Positions 41,528 through 49,989 of a stretch of 64,000 nt of DNA are shown one piece after another. Positions within the stretch are counted from its first letter, which is position 1. Every line of letters begins with the position of its first letter. The notes under the pieces were generated by a model. The model saw only the letters and a program-made list of their open reading frames with translations, did no database searches and was not told the origin of the DNA. A program made the position numbers and the translations under genes. Source of the DNA: Microtetraspora malaysiensis (GTDB taxonomy: Bacteria > Actinomycetota > Actinomycetes > Streptosporangiales > Streptosporangiaceae); contig NZ_BBYJ01000005.1 of NCBI RefSeq assembly GCF_001528665.1, positions 310,001 through 374,000 of the forward strand. Direction: 5' to 3'.

Positions 41528-42265
41528 TCAGGCGGGCTTCTCCCAGATGGAGACGTGGCTGGTGCTGTCGGCGGTGAAGGGGCCGCGATCCCAGTCGCCC
41601 CAGCGTTCGCGCAGCCGCATCCCGGCGAGCCGGGCCATGAGGTCGAGCTCCGCCGGCCAGACGTAGCGGAACGGGATCGACCGATACTCGCCGCGGCCGT
41701 CGACGACCTCGACATAGTTGGAACTCATCGCCTGGGTGGCGACGTCGTACACGTCGATCGCCCACAGTTCCGGGCCGGTGCGCCACGGCACGGCGTTCTG
41801 GCCGGGCGGCAGCTTGCGCAGGTCGGGGACCATGACCTCGATGACGAACCGGCCGCCGGGGGCGAGGTGGTCCGCGACGTTGCGGAAGCAGGCCACCTGC
41901 GCGTCCTGGGTGGTCAGATTCATGATCGTGTTGAAGACCAGGTAGGCGAGCGAGAACGCGCCGTCCGCCTTCGCGGTCGCGAAGTCGCCGATCGTCACGC
42001 CGATCGCGTCACCGCCCGGCTTGGCGTGGAGCCGGGCCACCATCGCGCGCGAGAGGTCGATGCCGTGGACGGGGACGCCGCGGCGCGACAGCGGCAGCGC
42101 GACGCGTCCGGTCCCGATGCCCAGCTCCAGCGCCCGGCCGTCGCCGGCGAGCTCGGCCAGAACCTCGACCGCCGGGTCCACGGCGGCGGGTTCGAACATG
42201 TCGGCCGCCGCCTCGTCGTAGGTCGCCGCGACGTTTTCTCCGAAGTAGCCGTCAGGATCGTCCAT
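41528..42265 (-). CDS. Class I SAM-dependent methyltransferase
   Basis: 245 residues. Motif I LELGIGTGRVALPL, motif II VHGIDLSRAM, and LVFNTIMNLTTQDAQV then APGGRFVIEVMVP for the later motifs. N-terminal GYFGENVAATYDE is typical of the Methyltransf_25 group in actinomycetes. Acceptor unknown. Divergent from the CGNR gene across 175 nt. Confidence 0.88.
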   Translation of the reverse strand: MDDPDGYFGENVAATYDEAAADMFEPAAVDPAVEVLAELAGDGRALELGIGTGRVALPLSRRGVPVHGIDLSRAMVARLHAKPGGDAIGVTIGDFATAKADGAFSLAYLVFNTIMNLTTQDAQVACFRNVADHLAPGGRFVIEVMVPDLRKLPPGQNAVPWRTGPELWAIDVYDVATQAMSSNYVEVVDGRGEYRSIPFRYVWPAELDLMARLAGMRLRERWGDWDRGPFTADSTSHVSIWEKPA

Positions 42266-42406
42266 GCCGCAGACCGTAATCAGGTGAGCCCTCGCGAAGC
42301 CATCCGTTTTCCGCCGGGCGGGGTCGGCAGGCCACGGACGGTGCTCTCGGCACCGGAGGTCTCGGGGCGCAGAGCGATGAAGTCGCTGGTTACAGCGATC
42401 ACTTTT

Positions 42407-42436
42407 CTAATGTCTCAACGGCAGGGATAGCATTAG
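42407..42436 (+). promoter_or_regulatory. Inverted repeat and leaderless -10 box of the CGNR gene
   Basis: CTAATG (42407-42412) and CATTAG (42431-42436) form an inverted repeat with an 18-nt spacer. TAGCAT (42428-42433) lies 7 nt before the GTG at 42441, giving a likely leaderless start. No clear -35. Confidence 0.5.
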
Positions 42437-42440
42437 GTGC

Positions 42441-42998
42441 GTGAGTGACGTCGTTCCCCTGACGGGTGAGCCCCTGGCGCTGGACCTGGTCAACACCCGC
42501 CCGGCCGTCGGCGATCTGATCGCCACCCCCGACGCTCTGCGCGCCTGGCTGGAACTGCAGGCCGGACGGCTGCCGGACGCGAGCACCGCCGAGCTCACCG
42601 TCGCGGATCTGGCCGCCGTGCACGCGGTACGCGACCACACCGCCCGCGCACTCGACCGCGTTCGGCAGGGTCAAGCGCCGGACGCCGCCGATCTGGCGGC
42701 GCTCAACGACGCGCAGCGCGCCGCGCCCGCGATCAACGAGCTGTCCTGGGAGGGGGTGGCGGTCGTGACGCGCCGCGGCCGGTCAGGGCCGGTCGGGGTG
42801 CGGCTCGCCGCGGCGCTGGCCGAGGCCGCCGCCGACCTGCTGGTCGATCCAGGCGTCACCAAGGTCCGCCAGTGCGAGGCCCACGACTGCGTGATGCTGT
42901 TCCTGCCCGCGCACCCCCGGCGCCGCTGGTGCTCGGCCTCCCGATGCGGCAACCGCGTCCGCGTCGCCCGCCACTATCACCGCAGCAAGGCCCCCTGA
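42441..42998 (+). CDS. CGNR zinc-finger/ABATE-domain regulator
   Basis: 185 residues. N-terminal ABATE domain (LALDLVNTRP, residues 13-22 onward) and C-terminal CGNR zinc finger with Cys in QCEAHDCVMLF and RRWCSASRCGNRVRVARHYHR. These proteins are thought to be transcription factors answering stress or ligand binding by the ABATE part. Leaderless GTG. Divergent from a methyltransferase gene, which may be its target. Confidence 0.93.
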   Translation: MSDVVPLTGEPLALDLVNTRPAVGDLIATPDALRAWLELQAGRLPDASTAELTVADLAAVHAVRDHTARALDRVRQGQAPDAADLAALNDAQRAAPAINELSWEGVAVVTRRGRSGPVGVRLAAALAEAAADLLVDPGVTKVRQCEAHDCVMLFLPAHPRRRWCSASRCGNRVRVARHYHRSKAP

Positions 42999-43080
42999 CG
43001 GAACACCCGGCGACACGGGCCGGGGTGAGATTTTTCCACCGATCTCGTCAACGAGGTACCGCCGGGGCGGGTGCTGCCAC

Positions 43081-43188
43081 ATGATCGGTGTCATGCGTCT
43101 TGCGCGACTGCTCCCCCGGCCCGCCCGAGCGCCGATGCCGCCGGCCCCCGACCGCCGGCCGGTACGCGGAATGTCCCGCGAATGCTGA
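43081..43188 (+). CDS. Candidate short upstream ORF coupled to the ATPase gene
   Basis: 35 codons (MIGVMRLARLLPRPARAPMP...), very Arg/Pro-rich. Its TGA overlaps the ATG of the next gene (ATGCTGA at 43182-43188), the layout of translational coupling. No good ribosome binding site of its own was found and the composition could arise by chance in this GC content. Confidence 0.25.
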   Translation: MIGVMRLARLLPRPARAPMPPAPDRRPVRGMSREC

Positions 43189-43805
43189 CCTCGCCGTTCC
43201 CGGCGCGCGGTGGCGCGCGGGCGGCCGACCGGGTGTTCGGGGCGTCCGCCGCCACACCGCGCCGGGCGCGGGCCTTCGTCCGCGCGCAGCTCGCCGGGTG
43301 GGGGCTGCCGGAGCTGACCGACACGGTCGAGCTGCTCACGTCCGAGCTGGTGACCAACGCCGTGCGGGCGACGGAGGCGGTGGCCGGCCTGCCGGTGGCC
43401 TCCTCGGTGTTCCCCGTGGCCTTGCGGATGGTCGCGCTGCGGCTGGTGCTGTCGGCCCGCAGCCTCGTGATCGAGGTGTGGGACGTCAGCGCGCAGACGC
43501 CGGCCACGCAGCGGGCCGATCCGCCGGACGAGCTGCGGGAGGGCGGGCGCGGGCTGACGCTGGTCGGCGCGCTGTCCACGGCGTGGGGGCAGCGCACCGC
43601 GCCCGGCCGCGGCAAGATCGTCTGGTGTGAGGTCGCCGTGCCCGTGAGCCCGGCCCCCTCCCCGGTTTCCGCCGCGCCGCCCGTACGGCGGCCGAGCACG
43701 ACGCTCCCGCGGCGCCTGCGGCACGCGCGGGTGGCCGAGCGCGCCGACGGCCCGGACGCGCGTACGCTCCGGTGCGTTCTGGAGGGCCTGCGCCGGCTCG
43801 ACTGA
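43182..43805 (+). CDS. ATP-binding protein of the anti-sigma (HATPase_c_2) type
   Basis: 207 residues. Histidine kinase-like ATPase fold of the RsbW/SpoIIAB group so common in actinomycetes: N-box ELLTSELVTNAVRAT, G1 VIEVWDVSAQTP, and GGRGLTLVGALSTAWG. After the ATPase domain comes a Pro/Ala-rich stretch and an Arg-rich C-terminus of about 50 residues without features. Probably a regulatory kinase or binding partner of a sigma factor or anti-sigma antagonist; no partner gene is adjacent. ATG 43182 directly precedes the conserved part. Confidence 0.82.
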   Translation: MLTSPFPARGGARAADRVFGASAATPRRARAFVRAQLAGWGLPELTDTVELLTSELVTNAVRATEAVAGLPVASSVFPVALRMVALRLVLSARSLVIEVWDVSAQTPATQRADPPDELREGGRGLTLVGALSTAWGQRTAPGRGKIVWCEVAVPVSPAPSPVSAAPPVRRPSTTLPRRLRHARVAERADGPDARTLRCVLEGLRRLD

Positions 43806-43831
43806 TCGGGGCGCGCCGGGCCGGGAAGCCA

Positions 43832-43858
43832 GGGAAGGCGGGGAAGGCGGGGAAGGCG
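43832..43858. repeat. Short tandem repeat, three 9-nt units
   Basis: GGGAAGGCG occurs three times head-to-tail after a degenerate fourth copy, in the 218-nt gap before the molybdenum hydroxylase operon. The rest of that gap shows no gene. Confidence 0.8.
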
Positions 43859-44023
43859 GGAATAGGCAAGGCGCCGCCAAGGGCGTGCAGGGTCAGGCCA
43901 CGATCAGCGGTCCGGGCGTTAGTCGCGCGCCGGGTGGGCACGGTGGGCCTTCGGGAGCCGCTCCGAGGCCGGGCCGCCGGGGCCCCGGCCGGGAGCGGAG
44001 GTGAGGTCCGCCGGGAGGCGACC

Positions 44024-44530
44024 ATGGACGCTCGGATCACATTGCGGGTGGACGGCCGGGTCAGGCCGCTCGCGCTCGATACCCGCACCACGCTGCTCGA
44101 CGCGCTGCGCGACCACCTGTCGGTCACCTCGCCCAAGAAGGGGTGCGATCACGGCCAGTGCGGCGCGTGCACGGTGCTGCTGGACGGGCGGCGGGTGGTG
44201 AGCTGCCTCATCCTCGCGGTGACCTGCGACGGGGCCGAGGTCACCACCGCGCAGGGGCTGGCGCAGGAGGGCGAGCCGCACCCGGTGCAGCGGGCCTTCC
44301 TGGAGAAGGACGCCTTCCAGTGCGGCTTCTGCACCCCCGGGCAGGTCTGCTCGGCGGTCGGCATGCTGGAGGAGGTCAAGGCCGGGCATCCCAGCGAGGT
44401 CACCGATGACCTGACCGGGCCGGTCACGCTGGACGACGAGGAGATCCGGGAGCGGCTGAGCGGCAACCTGTGCCGGTGCGGCGCCTACGTCAACATCGTC
44501 GCGGCCCTGCGGGAGGAGGCCGAGTCGTGA
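44024..44530 (+). CDS. Molybdenum hydroxylase [2Fe-2S] subunit (PaoA-like)
   Basis: 168 residues. Plant-type [2Fe-2S] cluster Cys in GCDHGQCGACTVLLDG (first site) with the fourth Cys in VVSCL, and the second cluster in CGFCTPGQ and NLCRCG. Electron-transfer subunit of a xanthine-oxidase-family enzyme. ATG 44024 follows GGGAGG by 6 nt. Overlaps the FAD subunit gene by 4 nt. No Tat signal is seen, unlike E. coli PaoA, so the complex probably stays in the cytoplasm. Confidence 0.95.
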   Translation: MDARITLRVDGRVRPLALDTRTTLLDALRDHLSVTSPKKGCDHGQCGACTVLLDGRRVVSCLILAVTCDGAEVTTAQGLAQEGEPHPVQRAFLEKDAFQCGFCTPGQVCSAVGMLEEVKAGHPSEVTDDLTGPVTLDDEEIRERLSGNLCRCGAYVNIVAALREEAES

Positions 44531-45513
44531 TCCCCTTCGAGTATCTGCGGGCCGGCGATCCGGCCGAGGCGGTGGCCGCCGTGGCGGGGCGGCCGGGCGC
44601 GGCCTTCCTGGGCGGCGGCACAAACCTGGTGGACCACATGAAGCTGGGCGTGGCCGGGCCCGATCTGCTGGTGGACGTGTCGCGGCTGCCGCTGGACCGG
44701 GTCGAGGAGACCGCGGGCGGCCTGCGGATCGGCGCCGCCGTACGCAACAGCGACCTGGCCGCGCATCCGCTGGTCCGCGAGCGCTACCCGGTGCTGGCGC
44801 GGGCGCTGCTGTCGGGCGCCTCCGGGCAGTTGCGCAATGTCGCGACGACGGCGGGCAACCTGCTGCAACGCACCCGCTGCCCCTATTTCCAGGACGTCAC
44901 CACGCCGTGCAACAAGCGCGTGCCGGGGTCGGGGTGCTCGGCGGCGGGCGGGTACACCCGCTACCACGCGATCTTGGGGGCGTCGGAGCACTGCGTGGCG
45001 ACGCACCCGTCGGACATGGCGGTGGCGATGGTCGCGCTGGACGCCGTCGTGGCCGTGCTCGGGCCGGGCGGCGCGCGCACGCTGCCGCTGGCCGAGCTGT
45101 ACCGGCTGCCCGGGGACGCGCCGCAGCGGGACACGGTGCTGGAACACGGCGATCTGATCATCGCCGTCGAGCTGCCGCACCTGCCGTTCGCGCGGCGTTC
45201 GGCGTACCGGAAGGTGCGCGACCGGGCCTCCTTCAGCTTCGCGCTGGTGTCGGTCGCGGCCGCGCTCGACCTGGACGGCGGCCTGGTGCGGGACGTACGG
45301 CTGGCGCTGGGTGGCGTGGCGCACAAGCCGTGGCGGGCGACGCGGGCCGAGGCGGAGCTGCGCGGCGGCCCCGCCACGGAGGACGCCTTCCGCCGGGCGG
45401 CCGAGGCCGAGCTGGCCGCGGCGCGGCCGCTGCCGGGCAACGCGTTCAAGGTGGCGATGACGCGCAACGCGGTCGTGGCGACGCTGCGCGCGCTGGCCGA
45501 GGAGGGGCGATGA
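44527..45513 (+). CDS. Molybdenum hydroxylase FAD subunit with [4Fe-4S] insertion (PaoB-like)
   Basis: 328 residues, GTG start. CoxM-type FAD-binding: FLGGGTNLVDHMK and ATTAGNLLQRTRC. The stretch after this has four Cys (RTRCPY, TTPCNKR, GSGCSA and the earlier positions), which matches the extra [4Fe-4S] cluster of PaoB and sets it apart from xanthine dehydrogenase FAD subunits. Overlaps both neighbours by 4 nt. Confidence 0.94.
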   Translation: MIPFEYLRAGDPAEAVAAVAGRPGAAFLGGGTNLVDHMKLGVAGPDLLVDVSRLPLDRVEETAGGLRIGAAVRNSDLAAHPLVRERYPVLARALLSGASGQLRNVATTAGNLLQRTRCPYFQDVTTPCNKRVPGSGCSAAGGYTRYHAILGASEHCVATHPSDMAVAMVALDAVVAVLGPGGARTLPLAELYRLPGDAPQRDTVLEHGDLIIAVELPHLPFARRSAYRKVRDRASFSFALVSVAAALDLDGGLVRDVRLALGGVAHKPWRATRAEAELRGGPATEDAFRRAAEAELAAARPLPGNAFKVAMTRNAVVATLRALAEEGR

Positions 45514-47621
45514 CGGTCTGGCGGGAAGCGGTGGGCACGCCCGCGGCCCGGGTGGAGGGGCCGGCCAAGGTGACCGGCCGCGCCGGCTACACCTATGACC
45601 GGCCGGTGACCGATCCCGCGTACGCGTTCCCGGTGCAGGCGACGATCGCGCGCGGCCGGGTGGCCTCGATCGACTCCGCGGCGGCGGCCGGGGTGGAGGG
45701 GGTGCTGGCGGTGGTGACCCACCGCGACGCGGCGCGCCTGGCCGACACCGGGGATGCCGAGCTGGCGGTCCTGCAGTCGGACGAGGTCGGCTTCCGGGGG
45801 CAGTTCGTCGGGGTGGTGGTCGCCGAGACGCCGCAGGCCGCGCGGTACGCGGCCGGTCTGGTGCGGGTGGAGTACGAGCAGCGGCCGCACGACACCGAGC
45901 TGCGGGCCGACCGGCCCGGCCTGTACGCGCCGGAGCAAGTCAACGGGGGGTTCGTGAGCGACACCGACGAGGGCGACGTCGACGCGGCGATGGAGGCGGC
46001 GGCGGTGACCGTGGACCGGGCCTACACGACGCCGATGGAGTTCAACAGCCCGATGGAGCCGCACGTCAGCGTGGCGGTGTGGGATCCGGGTGAGCGGGCT
46101 CCGGGCGGCGGGTTCGCCGAGGGCGCGCGGCTGACGCTGTTCGATTCGACGCAGGGCCCGCATGTGGTGCGCTCGACGCTGGCGCAGGTCTTCGGCCTGC
46201 CGCCGGAACGGGTGCGGGTGATCTCCCCGTACGTGGGCGGCGGGTTCGGGTCCAAGGGGATGCCGCACGCGCACAACGTGCTCGCGGCGCTGGCGGCGTG
46301 GGCGGTGCCGGGGCGGCCGGTCAAGCTGGCCCTGACCCGGCAGCAGATGTTCGCGCTGGCGGGTCATCGTACGCCGACGATCCAGCGGGTACGGCTGGGC
46401 GCCGGTGCGGACGGGCGGCTGACGGCGGTGGCGCACGAGGTGGTGGAGCACACCTCCGCGATCAAGGAGTTCGCGGAGCAGACGGCCGTCGGGGCGCGGA
46501 TGATGTACGCGGCGCCGAACCGGCGGACCTCGCACCGGCTGGCCGCGCTGGACGTGCCGGTGCCGTCGTGGATGCGGGCGCCGGGCGAGGCACCGGGGTT
46601 CTTCGCCCTGGAGGTGGCGATGGACGAGCTCGCGCAGGCGTGCGGGCTGGATCCGATCGAGCTGCGGGCGCGCAACGATCCGGAGGTGGACCCGGAGTCC
46701 GGCCGGCCGTGGTCGGGGCGCCATCTGGTGCGGTGCCTGCGTGAGGGCGCGGCCCGTTTCGGATGGGCCGAGCGCACGGCGCCCGGCACCCGCCTGGTCG
46801 GGCGCGAGCTGGTGGGTCTGGGGGTGGCCGCCTCGACCTATCCGTACTACCGGTTGCCGGGGTCGCGGGCGGTGGTCGAGTACGAAGGGGGCGGCCGTTA
46901 CACGGTGCGGATCGGCGCGGCCGACATCGGCACCGGCGCCTGGACGGCGCTGACGCAGATCGCGGCCGACGCGCTGGGCTGCCGCCTCCGCGCGGTGCGG
47001 GTGGAGATCGGGGACAGCGATCTTCCGGCGGCGACCGTGGCCGGCGGGTCGTCGGGGACGACGAGCTGGGGGTCGGCGGTCGTCGCGGCGTGCCGGGCGT
47101 TCCGCCACGTGTACGGGGAGCAGCCGCCGGCGGGCGCGGAAGCTGGCGCGGACATGCCGGACGATCCGGACGCCGAGCGGTTCGCGATGCACTCCTTCGG
47201 GGCGCAGTTCGCGGAGGTCCGGGTGGACGCCGACACCGGTGAGGTGCGGGTGCCGCGGATGCTGGGGGTGTTCTCGGTGGGCCGGGTGGTCAACCCGCGG
47301 ACGGCGCGGTCGCAGTTCATCGGCGGCATGACGATGGGGCTGTCGATGGCGCTGCACGAGCGGGGCGTGCTCGACCACCGCACCGGCCATGTGATCAACC
47401 ACGATCTCGCGGAGTATCACATCGCCACCCACGCCGACGTGGTGGACGTGGACGCCGTCTGGCTGGATGAGGAGGACGTCCACGCCGGGCCGCTGGGGGC
47501 CAGGGGCATCGGCGAGATCGGCATCGTGGGCGCCGCGGCGGCGATCGCCAACGCGGTGCACAACGCGACCGGGGTGCGGGTGCGGGATCTGCCGATCACG
47601 CCCGACGTGCTGCTGCGCTGA
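45510..47621 (+). CDS. Molybdenum hydroxylase catalytic subunit (PaoC/YagR-like)
   Basis: 703 residues. Molybdopterin-cytosine-dinucleotide-binding subunit of the xanthine oxidase family: VGGGFGSKG, GTGAWTALTQIA, AGGSSGTTSWGS, and the catalytic-Glu motif GARGIGEIG (about residue 668). The operon order 2Fe-2S, FAD, Mo equals paoABC of E. coli, an oxidoreductase for aromatic aldehydes. Substrate not deducible here. No XdhC/PaoD-type cofactor chaperone or MocA gene follows; it must be supplied elsewhere. Confidence 0.95.
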   Translation: MTVWREAVGTPAARVEGPAKVTGRAGYTYDRPVTDPAYAFPVQATIARGRVASIDSAAAAGVEGVLAVVTHRDAARLADTGDAELAVLQSDEVGFRGQFVGVVVAETPQAARYAAGLVRVEYEQRPHDTELRADRPGLYAPEQVNGGFVSDTDEGDVDAAMEAAAVTVDRAYTTPMEFNSPMEPHVSVAVWDPGERAPGGGFAEGARLTLFDSTQGPHVVRSTLAQVFGLPPERVRVISPYVGGGFGSKGMPHAHNVLAALAAWAVPGRPVKLALTRQQMFALAGHRTPTIQRVRLGAGADGRLTAVAHEVVEHTSAIKEFAEQTAVGARMMYAAPNRRTSHRLAALDVPVPSWMRAPGEAPGFFALEVAMDELAQACGLDPIELRARNDPEVDPESGRPWSGRHLVRCLREGAARFGWAERTAPGTRLVGRELVGLGVAASTYPYYRLPGSRAVVEYEGGGRYTVRIGAADIGTGAWTALTQIAADALGCRLRAVRVEIGDSDLPAATVAGGSSGTTSWGSAVVAACRAFRHVYGEQPPAGAEAGADMPDDPDAERFAMHSFGAQFAEVRVDADTGEVRVPRMLGVFSVGRVVNPRTARSQFIGGMTMGLSMALHERGVLDHRTGHVINHDLAEYHIATHADVVDVDAVWLDEEDVHAGPLGARGIGEIGIVGAAAAIANAVHNATGVRVRDLPITPDVLLR

Positions 47622-47703
47622 AGCCGCCGCGCCGCGGTGCGCGCCGGGATATCCGGAGGACGGTCGAGACCGGGCAAGATGCCGACCAGGTGGTAACGCT
47701 CCG

Positions 47704-48606
47704 CTAATCGGCGACGTGATCGTTGATGAGGTCGTACGCGGCTTGGGTGAAGGCGTGAACGCGTGCGGTCGCGTTGTCGGCCCGCCACAGCAGGCCCCAT
47801 CGCAGAGGCGGGGCGTCATCGAAGGGGATGTAGGCGACGTCGGGGCGGGCGTAGTAGCGCCGGGCATGGGCTCCGACCGGGAAGACGCCGCGACCGGCGC
47901 CGATGAGCGTGAGCATCTCGTTGAAGGTGGCGGCTGAGGGGCCGGGCTCGATCGGCCGTCCGGACGGCGTCGTACGTGGCGTGCGGTCGTCGCGGAGGGA
48001 GTCGGGCAGCGTGTCGGGAAGTTGGAGGAGCGTGGCCCGGGCCAGATCTTCCAGACAGACCGACGAACGGCGCGCGAAGGGGTGCCGGATGGGGACGGCG
48101 AGCATGCGCGCCTCCGATATCAGGACAGGGCCGGTGGCGATGCCGGGCTCGTCGAAGGGGAAGGTGCCCAGGGCCAGGTCGATCTCGCCGTCGCGCAGCC
48201 ACGGCATGAGTTCGACCATCTGCGCTTCGCGGAGCCGGACGTCGCAGTCGGGTTGGCGCTGCTGGAACAGTTCGGTGGCTCCGGCCAGCAGTTGCCCGCC
48301 CGCCGCGCCGACGAAGGCGACCCGCAGCGTTCCGGTCAGGCCGCGGCCGCTGGCGATGGCCTGTTCGAACGCGCTGGTGATCTGATCCCAGGCCGGACGC
48401 AGGTCCTCGTACAGCCGCCTGCCCACCGCCGTCGGCTCCACCCGGCGGCTGGTGCGATTGAACAGCGGCACCCCGGCGCGGCGCTCCAGTTTGGCGATCG
48501 TCTGGCTGATCCGGGCGGTGGACACGTGCAGCCGCTCGGCGGTGCGGCCGAAGTGCAGCTCTTCGGCGAGAGTGAGGAACGCCTCCACCTCGTGCCGCTC
48601 CAGCAT
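47704..48606 (-). CDS. LysR-family regulator
   Basis: 300 residues. N-terminal winged helix with EAFLTLAEELHFGRTAERLHVS, ISQTIAKLERRAG and LFNRTSRRV. C-terminal co-inducer domain of two Rossmann-like lobes. Divergent from the MFS transporter gene across 213 nt that hold an ATGATCAT palindrome near 48634-48641, so it probably controls transporter and flavoprotein. Confidence 0.94.
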   Translation of the reverse strand: MLERHEVEAFLTLAEELHFGRTAERLHVSTARISQTIAKLERRAGVPLFNRTSRRVEPTAVGRRLYEDLRPAWDQITSAFEQAIASGRGLTGTLRVAFVGAAGGQLLAGATELFQQRQPDCDVRLREAQMVELMPWLRDGEIDLALGTFPFDEPGIATGPVLISEARMLAVPIRHPFARRSSVCLEDLARATLLQLPDTLPDSLRDDRTPRTTPSGRPIEPGPSAATFNEMLTLIGAGRGVFPVGAHARRYYARPDVAYIPFDDAPPLRWGLLWRADNATARVHAFTQAAYDLINDHVAD

Positions 48607-48819
48607 GATCCTCCCATCGTTAATTCACGCTTGATGATCATTGCATAGCGGCGCATTGATCCCCATCGGTCCCGGATCGAGAGTGGAACCGCTCAACCAC
48701 CACTCTGACCTGCACGGGATCCCCATCGGCTTCAGCGGCCGGGTCACCGCGCGGTCATCCCGTGCGCCACCGCGCACACCACGCCTGTCTCCTCCGATGT
48801 CTCACGAAGGTGTTTTCTG

Positions 48820-49929
48820 ATGTCCACCGTCCCCCCGGCCCGGGCCGGGTTCCCTCGCCCACATCTCGCGCTGGCGCTGCTGGCATTCGCCCAGCTGATC
48901 ATTTCCCTCGACTACAACATCGTGTACGTGGCGCTGCCGGAGATCGGCGACGCCCTGCACTTCTCGGCGCAGACCATGCAATGGGTGATCAGCGCCTACG
49001 CGGTGGCGTTCGGCGGTTTCCTGCTGCTGGGCGGCCGCGCCGTGGACCTGTTCGGGCCACGCCGCATATTCATGCTGGGACTGGCGCTGTACGCGGTGGC
49101 GTCGCTGGCGGGCGGCCTGGCCGGCGGGCCCCTGCCTCTGGTCGTGGCCCGTGCCGTGCAGGGGCTCGGCGGCGCGCTGCTGTTCCCGGCCACGTTGACG
49201 CTGGTCTCCACCGGATTCGCCGAAGGCCGCGAACGCAACCGCGCGTTCGCGGTGTGGGGCACCGCCGGCGGCAGCGGCATGATCCTCGGATCGCTGCTGG
49301 GCGGAATCCTGACCGATGCGTTCGGCTGGACGGCGGTTTTCTACGTCAACGTGCCGCTGGCCACCGCGGCCGCCCTGCTCGCCCTGACTCTCGTCCCGCA
49401 CGACGCCGCGCGGGCGAGCGGCCGCCGGTTCGACCTGGCCGGGGCGCTCGCCGCCACCGGCGGAACCACGCTGGTGGTGTTCGCCCTGGTGCAGGGGCCC
49501 GAATCCGGCTGGAACACGCCGGCCGTGGCGGGCGCCGGGGTACTCGGCGCGGCACTGCTGGCGGGGTTCGTGGTGATCGAGGCCCGCAGTTCCGACCCGC
49601 TGCTGCCGCTCGGGCTGCTGCGCGGCCGCGACCTGGGCACCGGTGTGCTGGTGACGTTCCTGTACATGGGCACCTTCGGCACCCTGCTGTACTTCCTGAC
49701 CGTCTACTTCCAGATCGTGCAGGGATACGACGCCCTGCGCACCGGCTTGGCGTTCCTGGTGCCGATGGCCGCCATCGTCGCCGGATCCCAACTCGCCGGA
49801 CGGCTGGCCACCGTCCGCGGCACCCGCACCGCGATGATCGCCGCCCTGACCGCCCTGGTCGCCCTCGGCTTCAGCCCCGCCCGCCGCCAGATCGCCCTCA
49901 CCGAGCGGGGCGAGCACGCCACCGCGTGA
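48820..49929 (+). CDS. MFS transporter (DHA2 type) with internal deletion
   Basis: 369 residues; the family normally has about 470-490 and 14 helices. Intact at the front: motif LDYNIVYVALPEIG, GRAVDLFGPRRIF, motif C region. After the tenth helix (FLVPMAAIVAGSQLAGRLAT) the text moves directly to ALTALVALGFSPARRQ, which resembles the family's last helix and tail. About three helices (roughly 100 residues) are missing without loss of frame. It is expected to be inactive as a drug/H+ antiporter. Upstream of a flavoprotein. Confidence 0.8.
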   Translation: MSTVPPARAGFPRPHLALALLAFAQLIISLDYNIVYVALPEIGDALHFSAQTMQWVISAYAVAFGGFLLLGGRAVDLFGPRRIFMLGLALYAVASLAGGLAGGPLPLVVARAVQGLGGALLFPATLTLVSTGFAEGRERNRAFAVWGTAGGSGMILGSLLGGILTDAFGWTAVFYVNVPLATAAALLALTLVPHDAARASGRRFDLAGALAATGGTTLVVFALVQGPESGWNTPAVAGAGVLGAALLAGFVVIEARSSDPLLPLGLLRGRDLGTGVLVTFLYMGTFGTLLYFLTVYFQIVQGYDALRTGLAFLVPMAAIVAGSQLAGRLATVRGTRTAMIAALTALVALGFSPARRQIALTERGEHATA

Positions 49930-49989
49930 CTCCGGGGCGTCCCCCGAGGGGCGGCACTGACCCACAACACGTCCGGATAAGGAGAAATC

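Noticed and set aside
44961-47867. 968-codon minus frame opposite the molybdenum subunit
   Set aside because: Composition of a shadow frame; plus strand is fully conserved.
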